Source: Oxyruncus cristatus (Eukaryota > Chordata > Aves > Passeriformes > Cotingidae). From it: 64,000 bases of DNA. The position numbers and the translations under genes were made by a program. Under the pieces are notes generated by a model that was not told the DNA's origin, did not search any database, and saw nothing but the letters and a program-made list of their open reading frames with translations. The stretch spans positions 4,052,228 through 4,116,227 of the forward strand of contig VXAY01000172.1 in the NCBI GenBank assembly GCA_013399855.1, read 5' to 3'. Shown here one piece after another: positions 47,901 to 59,900 of this stretch. Position 1 is the first letter of the stretch, and each line of letters begins with the position of its first letter.

Positions 47901-50900
47901 AATGTTAACAGCAACAGAAATGGTAGCTCTTTGCTTATCTTAGGGACAACCAAATGTGCTTGATGGAGAAGATCCACTTCGTTGAGCAGAAGTGGCTGCA
48001 TGTGCCCCATTTCTGTAGTAAGGGGAGAGACTCTTGTCTGCAGACTTTCTATGAGATGCTTTTCAAACCCTGAAGAAAAGGAGAAACAGCCTTTATTAAA
48101 CCCTATCAAAGTTAGGCTTTTGTGGGCCAAGCTGTTGTTGAACTAACATGGAAGGCTGCTGGCCTGAGGCCCTGCAGAGGCAAATCCTTCGTTCAGGCTT
48201 CAGATTTGTGGATATCCTTGCTGGTCAGGTCATCATTGTGTTTGACCTTCACAGGGAGTAAACTTCAGAGAAGTAGAAAGAGCAGCCTACCACTTTTATC
48301 TGGCGTGTGGCTTTTAAATGTAGTCAGGTGGTTTGGCAATCTGGAGACATGAAGGATATCTTGTCAGGTAACTTCTGATATGTCACTTCTTTTTTTCTCA
48401 ACTACTTTTCATATGCATCTAAATTGAATGTGTTGTAGTGCATGGAATAATACACCGGTGGAATACTGAAAGATCCATTTTCTTCTTTTTCTTTCTTTAC
48501 TGCAATAAAAGCTAGTTTTAAACCTAAGTGTCTGAGTAAAAAGTTTAATATTTTGAGGTATTTTAATATTTTGAGCAAATGCTGGCTGTTGTGATGAAAG
48601 CTGAGATGGCAATACCCTGGTTGGTAGAGCTGGGCTGGGCATCTAACAACAAGGAGGCACAGTCCCTAAAACAGAGGTACTTATTCTATAGGGGAATGAT
48701 TCTTTAGTATGTTTAATGTCTGCTTATCATCCATTATGTTGTTTTTAATTTTCTTTAAATGGCAAGGTGTTTTTCTCTTCTGAAAACTTAATTTGTCAGA
48801 GGGATACTTTAAAGACATCAGTACAAACGGTTCCTTGTGTTTCTGATTATTTCTGTTAGAATGTAGCCAGAATCCCCAAAGATTACATTGTTTTTTGCTT
48901 CATGTCCTGTTCTGGAGCAGCTTTACCGGGTCATGGTACTTTAACTGTCTTCTCTGAACTGCTGACTCCTAGATCTGATATTCCATCCAGTCTTCTCTAT
49001 AGATGTATGTCAACCTTAGGTGTAACCCTAAGCTCATCCTGATCATTAGGTAACCATCCACCACTGTGGACATTAAAATTTTTTTAACTAAAATCTCCAG
49101 AAGTTATCTGGATGTTCCTCAGAAGTGTTCTAAAAGGATGAAACCCTTTGGGGTTTTATCGCCAGCATAAATCTTTCTAGAAGAAAGGGAGGCATGTTTG
49201 TACTTGGTACAAATACGTTTTCTAATAATTAGTTAACTTGACCTAAAATCAGTAGTATGGATATGTTGCTGCTCCTTTGTTTTTCTTCAGCACTTACTCT
49301 GGCCTCATGTGGTCTTCTTTGCCTCCTGCATTTGGCACTGTTTGTCCCTGTGGCTCAAGGCAATTATTTGGGACCTGAATATCTCTGACTCCTTGCTCAT
49401 TGCTTTTAGTGGGCTTTGCCCAATGTCCTTCCTTACACAGCTAAAGTGTAATTGGTCCTTTTGAGTGCAGTAAAGTTTTTTTTGTCCAAAATCCTTGCCT
49501 TTCAATGCTCTCTTCCACAGCTGTTGGCATCGTTCTGCTCTCTTTTGCCCCTGTGGAATATAGCTCTTCCTCCTCAGTCTCACCTTGCCATACTCTTCAA
49601 AGAGTTTCTGTTTTGTCTGAAGTTCCAGCATCTCATCCTTTCCTTGAAGGTCTTGCATTTCGTGCCTCCCTTTGCATGTTCTCTTTTCCACCACTGGGAA
49701 CAGCCTCGAGCTCCAGTATTTTGCTGATGTCTCTTTATTCCCTCTGCTTTGCCTTTTTTAGTCATGCATTCATGTGGTGAAACCAGTGATCTCTCGTCCC
49801 TTCTAGTCCCTCCTCTTGTGTCATTTCTGTTATGATGCCTTCATGAAGTGTGTTGTCTCTGGCTTAGCGGAGGGAAGTTGATAACTCACTACATATTTTT
49901 AAATATTTCCCTGTGATTCAGAACCGTCAAGTTGTTCATGTCAGCCTTTGTAGCCTTATGTTCTTACTTGCTGTTGATTGTTATCTTTCCTTTGTATTGT
50001 TTTTGTATTGAGCAATTGCATTTTGGTTTTGGTTCAGGTGTGCTCATACATTGGCTAGTGCAGTAGCGTGCTCATCTTGAGAGGCAGGGAACCTTTGGAG
50101 GCTATATTGCTAAAAATAGGAGGATAAAGATCAAGCAAAGATAGCAAAGATACTGGTGAGTGAATCAGAGAAACAGGGCAGTTTCCTCAATTGTGAACTC
50201 ATCCTGAACAGCTCATACCTGAGGAGTGGCTTTGGGAAGTATTTGTATATTTCTAAAATCCAGTCCAAGCTACATTTCAGCTTGTGGGACATATCACTTT
50301 GCTTGGCGAGCAGCCTGGTCTAGGGGAAGGTGTCTCTGCCTTTGGGGATTAGGGGAAAAAAATGGGATCGGAACTTGATGCTCTGTAATGTCCCTTCCGC
50401 GCTAAACCCATTCTATGGTTCTGTGATTGTTGTTGGTAGTGTTTGTTGTTAACTCTTAACCCTTCCAGAACAAATACTTGTACTTGATTGACGGTTCCTG
50501 TGCCCATTGTAGCTTTAACTGAACTTGGCCATGTGATAGTAGTTGTTTTTAGAGTTTTACTGGTGCTTTCGTAAATACTGTCATGTTTGTAGGCAGATGG
50601 TGAATGTGGAGAGGGTTTGCTTTGGGTCGATATGTATGTGACTCGAAGTGGAAGTGGAAAAAAGTACTTGACTGAGGTTCATTTTGGCCACTTAAAGCGA
50701 TACAAACCACGTGAAACAAAGCTGAAGTCCTGTAAGATTCCTTTGAGTTGTGTGAGGATAAAAGTAAGAAGGTTTTAAAACCTGCTTGAATCTCTTCTGT
50801 AAGAGAGTTTTGTGAACAAGCTCTTTTGATCCTGTGTCTGTTTAAATTAGGAATACACTTCCTCTCATACTCTGTCCTTTTTCTGTCCCCTCCTATTCTG

Positions 50901-53900
50901 TGTCTTTGTTAGGTTCAAGTCTTTCTCACTGCTTTTGCTGTTTTCATATGTGCTTTAGCTGTAGCTGGTGTGTGCAGTCTTTGATGACAGATGTCATTGT
51001 GGCAGGTCCCTGCACCATGCTCCACCGAAGCTCTGTATGCCCCAGCCCAGCTGAGTTTGCCACTGTTTAATTCCCACACTGCTCCTGGCACGTGTAGTTC
51101 TGCTTTGGCCCTTTACTTGTCAAGGGCAGATGAAGTCTCATTGCCCCGTGTCAGGGTGAGGCTTTGTTTCAGATTTGCAATGGTCTTGATTTGTCAGACA
51201 CTTTTAAGTGCTCTTTTCAAGCCCCGCTTCTCTTGGTTGCCTTTCCAAGGAACAATCCACTAGATGCTGTGTCCTGAGCAGGTGCGAGCGTTGGACTGTC
51301 AGATTTTTAATATCCTGTGCATTCTTTGAAATAGGGACTTCATTTTCACTTCAGGTAGCTCCCTGTGAGTACTGGGGAGGTGAATAGAAAATTGTAAGCA
51401 AATTGCTGCAATTGTGTTTGACGTGTGAGAGTGTGACATGGGAGTGTGGAGTACTCAGCTGACCAGAAGCTGATCCAGCATCTTTCTCTTTTTGCTTAGG
51501 TTAACTGTAATGGCTTCACAATTGAAGATGAAGAACTCTCTCATTTGGGATCAGCCATATTTCCTGAGTAGGTTGATTTTAATATTTTAAAAAATAAAAT
51601 TAACTAATTTAAAAACAAATAAAGGAAGTAGATGTCTACCAAAAGAAATTAATTGAACACTCAATTTGTCTTGTTTTAAATATCTTTAATTGGCTAATAA
51701 AATATGGCAAATTATTTGCAGCAGTTTTTCTTAAAAATCTGATGATTTGGGTAAAATTGCACTTGTAATTTGTTTTGAAACTTAGATTGTGAACTACATT
51801 CAGGCTGATAGGACACTGACTTACTTGGCTAGCAGGTTCTGAACAGGGACATGAAAGCCAAATGATAAGGATTGCAGGTGACTTGCTCTATGCCCAGCTT
51901 TCTGTTTTGGCAGGGTATAAATCCTTCACCTGATGCTTTCTGAATAATATCCCTTCTACCTTTGTTCCCTGGCAAACACTAAATCCCTTTCATAACTTCT
52001 TTGAGCCTCCTTGCTATGACAGTGCAAAAAAATGTACAAGCTTCTTAGCTTTACAAATATACTGCAGGTGTTAAGTATTAGCTGCAGTTTGTGGACAGGG
52101 GAGCACAGCTCTCTTTAAGGCCAAGGAACATTTCTTCCATTTTTAAGTCTGTCCTTCCTACGTAATGTTGTAGCAAAGGAGGGTATTTTCTGCTCCTGAT
52201 CTTTGCACAGCCTGTATGAAGGTATTAGCACTGTGTGCTTACTTTGGCTTCCTGATGGGGCTTAGATTACTTGTAGCTTATCTGTGCCAAAGTAACCCGA
52301 AACCTACAGATGCCCAGTTAAAGCAGGATATGATTTTGCCAAGTGCTGCACATAGAGAGTAGTAGCTAGTCCTCGCTGCACGGATTCTCCTTCTCTAAGC
52401 AGGTCTGTCTGAAGTTCATATCCTGATCAACAGATTGGAAGCTAATGCCTTGAAATTCCCAGGAAAAGAGTCATTGTGGGGAGAGCAGAGTATTAAACCA
52501 GGATGTTCTTGGAACATGTCCAACACCATCCTTTTTAAATGCTCAGCACACAAGAGTCAGATATTTCATATGTAACCGTTATGCCTACGAGCTAAAAGGA
52601 CTGAAGAGGCAATTGTTATTTTGCTAGATTGGAAGACAAAGAACTAAAATTACAAATTTCATCTCAAATAAGCAGCGGCCTGCACTTTCTCCAAGCTTGG
52701 TAATAAGGTAGATTACTTTTCTCTGCTGTCCCGGTTTTTGTCTAAGTCATATGCTTGTATAACAAGTAGACATCTCTTCCACTCCATGAAACCTGAAAGC
52801 TGTTTACATTTGCATAGAAGCCAACTAAGATGTTAACACCCACCTTAAGTCACGATGCAGCAAAAACTTTTGTTTTCCTATATTAGTTTTTTGCCTTTTA
52901 GGTTAAAAGTGTTTCTTTTTCTTTCTTGTCTGAGGAAAACACTCTATCTATCATGCTGGTAGTAAAGCTGTGTGAATGTCCCTGTCATCTCTCCTATAGC
53001 ACTGTAACAATGGGAAAAGAATAACTTGCCTGCTATTGCAAGAATAGGATTTAAAAATTGTAATGTTTCATTAGCACAGCCATTCTCCATATCATTAGAA
53101 TAAATAACAGTACAACATATTTTCCCAAGTTTACCTTCATGTTAAGCCTCAGAATAAAAACAGCTTACAGAGAGAGACTGACTCTTTCAGACTTACTTGT
53201 TCTATAAAGTGGTGCTTAACATTTTACCTTTTACTTGTGGTGGTGGTTGGGGAAAACATTTACTCTTCTACTTTTACAGTGTTGCATTGATGAACCATAG
53301 CTGTTGCCCAAATGTGATTGTGACTTACAAGGGAACCTTGGCTGAAGTCAGAGCTGTTAAAGAGATTGAGCCTGGAGAGGAGGTAAATGCACAGTGTTTG
53401 AATGTACTCTGTACTCATGCATTCTAAAAGTAGGATCCATTCTGTTTTTCAGGGTTCATTTCAATTAGATGACAATTTAATAATAGGTAGTACGGGTCTC
53501 TTGTTTCTCAGAGAAGTGTAAGATGGTGCTTTGGAAAAGTTAGGGTGGCTCTGGAGGACTGGAGTGATTTTTGGAGGCAGTATCCAATTTTTGTGCTAAA
53601 ACAAGGGAAGGGCACCTGCAGCAGTCACTGTGTATCTGCCAGCCTCTCTCTCAGTTTACCCATCTGTAAAATGAGGCTGAGTTTACTGATGTTTGGCTGG
53701 TGCTTTGAAATTCCAAGATCAAAGCAAATCATTACTGCTATAATAGTTCCCAGTATAATAGTAATGTATTGAAATTGAAGCCAGAATAAACAAGGTAAAT
53801 GGGTACAGATAAGTCCTCTGACTTCTGTTTGGACAGAGCATCCACAAAACATGGGATTTGGTCATATCACCTCAGTGGCATTTGCTGGGAAGTCACAGAG

Positions 53901-56900
53901 GAGCAAAAGTGTGTTTTTAGGCAGAGTGAAACTGAACAGTGACGGTTAAAATTCTGTGAAATGGAGTAAGGCTCTGGGTTTACCTTGAAACTTTTTCAGT
54001 CAAATAATGAACTTGACAGGGAGTCTAAAGCAGCAGAGCTGCATTTTGCTTTAAGAAAAAGAAAAAAGGCGTTAAATAGAGTCAAGGAGGATGTTCAAAT
54101 ACCTTCAGAGAATGAAGATACAGAACATTCTGGGGATGGAGTTCGCATAGAGTTTCAATGGCTCATTTGTAAATGTTGATTTAGTGGGCAAAGTTAATGC
54201 TGGTCAAAATAAGATCAGATTTGATTTTTGAAAACTACTGGTTTCTGAACTGTGTGGTAGCAGCCTGGAAGAAGGGGAGGGAGGTTATTTTTTTGGATTA
54301 TAACTTTGTTCACAATGGTGAACAGCGAGTTTAGTTGCTGTAGCCAAGGGTGAATTACTCAGGTGAGCAACTTCTTTTGATGCCATTTACTAACGATTAT
54401 TTGTCTGTGATGTTGGCAGCCACTGCAAATGCATTGTGGTAATGGACAAGAACTGGTTCTGGTATAAGAATTTTACCGTGGATGCACAGACATTTTCAGC
54501 ATATCCGGGGAGGGCGTATGGTGAGAGGTAGAGATGTGGAGTATTTTCTTTTCTTGGCGTCTTCTTCGGGTTGAGTTCTGTCTTAGAAGCTGCATCAGCT
54601 CTCCAGGACCTCATGGCTTCTGCACGTTCGCTTTTCTGACACTTCAGAGTTGATAAGCGTGAGCTCGTGGTTGTGCATGGGTGCTGTGCAGTCTCACAGC
54701 CTGTGTCTCCATCTTCAGGCGCCGTGTAGCCATTGCAGTGCAACATTTTAAAGGGTTTTTTTTTTCTGTAAATGCGGTCCCTGCATTTGACATGCTTTGA
54801 AAGTACGGAAGGGAGGATAGGAACGGGGGGGGGTGGGAAGTGTGAGGTGACACACTCACACTTTCACTTAAGAAGAAGGTGTACAATATGAAATTAAATG
54901 TAATTTTATTTTTAAAGAGAGAAACCTTAAGCCTAAAGACTGAACAAAGCATTTCAAATAGCTATAAAATGAGGAAATGGAGCTAAAGCTGTTCCTTGTC
55001 TGCAGAATGATCAACTGCACTGTGCATAGGATGTGTTTCTTGGGGGAGATCTCGTTTTAAAGGCAGAGCATTAAAGCTGGTTGCAGGGGTTCTTTTCTGA
55101 GGACCATTGAAATAGAGGAAAACTTAAGAATAGTGTATATGAAGGGCCTTTAAAATGTTCAAAAGCAGGTTTTCTTTGCTTTAAAATATTGCTGCTGAAG
55201 TAAATCTGATATTCATTCTCCTTGAACTGGAGCACTGGGCCTCTCTTCTTTTCAGAGATCTAAAGGTCTTGTCCTAAGTTTCTGAAGCTACTAGTGACTG
55301 CTGTTGCCCCAATTTTTGTAGGTTTTCAGAAAGAAAAATTTGAGATTCCAGCCTCCAAAAAACCAGGCCACTGTAATTTATCCTAGGCTGGATACCTGAA
55401 ATCATTATTTTACTTCTGAAAAGTAGATGTATCTTTGTAGTCTGACAGGAGCCTGAGATTTATGCTGTGATAGTTTCCTTATCCACACCTGAATCTTGCT
55501 GTCCTGGGTATAAGCCAGGGTAATATCTGAGGGAAATTCCATAACAAATAGGAAAGGAACATTTCTCTGTCAGACTGCATTCACAAATGACAACTCCTGA
55601 TACTGCCAAGAGGCTTGGAATGTGAGGGAGCAAGCAGGTGATGTGGCTGCAGGGGTCCACAAGTTGCATGAATATGTAGCAGTCATACTACATATACCAG
55701 AACTAGTAGTGATAAATATGTTTGGTGACACTGCTTCTCACTAACTGCTTTGTTTTTTGCTGTGTAGATTTTTAGCAGCTATATTGACCTGCTGTATCCC
55801 ACAGAAGACAGAAACGACCGGTTAAGAGACTCGTATTTCTTTAATTGTGATTGCAGGGAGTGCATTACGAAAGAAAAGGTAATACAATTGGTGTGAAATA
55901 TGCTTCTGACTGTCAAGGCACCTACCCGTGTACCTTAGATGTAATTTCCTATCTGGTTTAGTTAGATTTTGGGAAGTGGAATAATACGGGCATGGGGGTG
56001 GTGGGTTTGTTTTTCTTTCTAGAAGGCTTTCTGATACTCACTCTTTCCACTGTAATCATGGCACATCAGGAAATTTCCTGGTAGAGGCCTATCTAAAGTT
56101 GAACTACAAAGCAAAGATGAAAGCATTGTTAAAAGTAGATAATCACACTGTGTCTAGGTCACCTGACCAAAAGAATTTAACTCAGAACTCTTTTTTTTTT
56201 TTTTTTTTTTTTTAAATGCATGCTTTCTACCAACTCTCAGCAAGTAAATCTTGCTTGGGGCATTTCTGGGGTCCTGTTCTGAGATAGAGTACTGCTGCAG
56301 TTCCTGCCTGGGGCATTTCAGTCAGTTCCAGGTGAATGCTGTATGACATCACTGGATGGTTTGGAGACCCAGCAGAATCTGAGAAATGGCCTTTCCTGCA
56401 ATGGCATCATATCAGTCTGCTCACAGACAGGGTGGTCCTGGGTCACAGCCCCTTGTGAATGTGCAGGCCAGAGTTATGTTCATTAGACATAAGCTGGTGG
56501 CCCTCAAAGGACAAAGGCAGACATCCAGACAGTGTTCCTTAAGACCAGGTGTTAGGTATTTTGAAGAAAAGCACTTGGGAAGAGAAGGCCTGTGCAACCA
56601 TTTGGACCTCCTTACCTGGAGGCCCTACAAGAACTGAGCTTTGTGTGGCTCCTCTGTCATTCCAGACAAGATCAGTGTGGCTGGCAGAATCTGATCTGTA
56701 AGTTCCACGTCATTTTACCTCCCATTTTCACAAGGTGTCCTTGTAACAGCTGGTTCCCAAGCTGACCAGACAACCATCTGCTTCCCCTAAATGGTGTCAT
56801 CTTTTGTATTTTTTTTCCAAAATAGTACCCAATATTGTTGCCTCAGGCCATTCTGTTGATACCATGTTAGTTGTGTTTTTCCCCATAGTTACCTTGATAA

Positions 56901-59900
56901 TTTTTGCCACTGAGTTTGATGAAGCCAGGATTTCATCTGTGATTTTCAACAGTGTACTACTCTTGGAGTCACCTGTCACGCAGTCTCCTTCGGGTCTGGA
57001 AAGAGTCCTCTGTAGCCCTCTTGGCTGGCAGATGAAATAATAAAAGAAAAGGAAATCAAGCAACAATATGAAGCTTAAACAGCGAAAGATTGTCTCTAGA
57101 TTGCAACTGACTCTTCGTGAAGCAGTAAGGTAGATAGCAAGATAGGAGTAAGTGGAGCTGTCCAGCAGAAATAACAAAATATGTGGAAATGTGTTTTTTT
57201 TCTGTAGGTATAAAGGATCCTTTTCTGTATTTAAGGTCATGTCATTTGCCACAGAGCTAGGTGGTAGACCTAAGGTATTGTGAGCTTTTATAGCCTTAAA
57301 ATTAAATTTGTTTTAATCCCTAATATCTCAGAAGCAGTGAAATTTCTTATGTAAAACTGCTTTCATCACAAAATTGAAAAGCTCTTCGACCTTTCAACAA
57401 AAAGGGACTTCATGGAAATAGAGAATGGCAGATGAACTGGAAGGCCAGAGGATTTTAGGATTCCTAGCCAAAGGCTTTAGAGAAAAATTGCAGGTGCACA
57501 TTCTACTTTTGTTTTTATATTCTTTGAAGGGCTTAAGTTCCCATCTGTGTCTTTTTATTAGAGTAATTTTGTATAGCAGGTGCACCTTTATTTGTAGGCC
57601 TTGGAACTTGCCTTTGTAAGGTCCATTGTGTTTCCTTCAGGATAAAGAGAAACTAGAAATCTGCAAGCTGAATGATCCTCCATCGGCAAAGACGGTACAG
57701 GACATGATCAGATATGCCAGGAACGTGATTGAGGAATTCAGGCGAGCCAAACACTACAAATATATCCTTTGTCTCACCCTGACTCTACTGGCTTGGTGTG
57801 TGACATAAAAATCTCACCTGCTGGACTTTAGAAGAACTTGCGGGGGAAATACAGTAACCAGTAGAAATTAAGCTTACCTCTGTCCTCTTTGTGTCTGAAG
57901 GCATTACCAGGTATTTACATAAGGAGAGGCCATCTATTTATTGGGTTCCTTGACTTCTTCATACCCCCTGGTGAATTACTGGAGATCTGTGAGCTCAGCC
58001 TGGACAAGATGGGTGCAGTGTTTGAAGACAGTAATGTTTATATGTTACACATGATGTACCAGGCCATGGGTGTCTGTCTCTACGTGCAGGACTGGGAAGG
58101 TGCACTGCGTTATGGGCAAAAAATTATCCGACCATACAGGTAAATATGAGAGAGTTTTATTTTTTTTAGTGCTTTAATTCAGTAGTCTGAAGAATTAAGA
58201 CAAGTTTGGGCAGAAATCACTTCTCTCAGTATGTATTGTATAAATATGCTGCCTCCTGCAGTGTCCCAGTCCTTTCTCTCCACAGTAGCACAGTGAGCAC
58301 GGCTACAGGAGAGCAGAGCCCTGTCCCAGAACTGGGGCCAAGCGGCAGAGGGAGCTGAAGCCGAGCTCAGCTCCTGCGTGCAGAGGGCGGGGTGTGCCCT
58401 GATGTCCCTGATCTCCGCTGCCCTAGAGCTGGGGGCGTGGGAGAATGCACAGGCTGAAGCCCTGTGTGGGGCAAGGCAGCACGCACAGCCTCTGCGGAAA
58501 AAAATAATACTCTTTCTGATAAAATTGTCTGTGCTTCTACAGTAGTGATCTCTTTCATTAGAGCCAGCCAGTTATGCACTGTGTCTGAACCTGCCATGAA
58601 TCTCCCAAACAGATTCTCTTCTTGAGACGTGACTTTCTTGCCAGCTGGGGGGAGCACAAGAAAAGCTCTCCCTTTGGAGCAGATGCCAACATAAAGTCAC
58701 AGATCACTTGGCAGAGAGTAGTGATACAAAGAAGGAGCCAACATTCCCCGCCTGGGGGCTCAGTACTATTTATCTTCCCTGGGACTTGCCCAGCTCCTCT
58801 GGCTCTGAGCCTGGCATTCCAGGTCAGCTCTGCTGAACTGGACTCCGCTAGCTCACTGTGTTCAAGTAGAGAGTGGCATGTGTGCTGTGCACACTGTGGA
58901 GGGCCCCTCGCTTTCCATTCCACCAACTATTGTACAATTCACAGAGCTACTTCTGCGAGTGCAGGGCGGCTCCAAAAACTCATAACAATGCAGTCTCTTT
59001 CTGTAGCTGGCTAGATTAAAACTAGTGGCAGAAAGTCATTGCCATCTGACAGCTGTTCAGAGGCATATGGTAGTTTCAGTTCAATTCCCAGTTGACAGGC
59101 ATCCCCATCCCAGACACAATTGGCACCGACTCTTGGCAGTCATGGCAGAGGGGATAAGCAGTGAATGGGCAGGGGCAACGAGAGGCAGCTTCTTGCCCCC
59201 TGAGAGGAGGGACAGGGGCTGGGAAAATGCAATGAAACTGCCAAGTTTGATAAAGCTGGTTTTCTTTCTCTCCTGCAGTAAACATTATCCCTCCTACTCG
59301 CTGAACGTTGCCTCCATGTGGCTGAAATTAGGGAGACTGTATATGGCATTGAATAACAGAACGGCGGGAGTTAAAGCCCTGAAGAGGGTATTTATTTCTT
59401 CGTTTCTTCATTAATGCCAGTTCAGACATGGGGTCATTGAAACACTCTGTGCTTCTCTGTCACTAAGCCTGGCTTGGTAGGAAATGCACCATTTGTTAAT
59501 ATTTTTGCTTACTGGATTTTTGCGTCAGATTTGATTTTTTTTTTTTAGAGATGTAGTATAGGTCTGCTCTTGCAGACAGGGAATCTTACCTTTTCACAGT
59601 GGGCTCACACTGCAGCACCTGGAGTGAGAATTATGCTTAAACATTTGCTCCAAGTTGTTCACTGAGCTAGAGCTGCACCAGTGCAAATGAAGAAGAACTA
59701 TAGCTTCTCCTCATTTGCCGGGTAAGGACAGAAAAAATGCTTGGCTCTTTTAAAAGGCACATAGTGTTTCATTGAAGTCTGTGATTTCTGTATCCAACTT
59801 AAACTAGGCATGCTTTTGGTGGTTATTTGTTCTGGAACCAATTGATTTTTGCATAGCTGAAGGGAATTCAATGCATCTGGTAATGCTGAAATTGGCAAAT

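Noticed and set aside
56797..57252. 151-codon minus-strand frame in intron 8
   Set aside because: Low-complexity hydrophobic segments, no known domain, no splice signals worth reporting.
57889..58143. 84-codon frame starting upstream of exon 10 as a separate start
   Set aside because: Its first part is the U12 intron; the conserved protein begins only after the AC acceptor.
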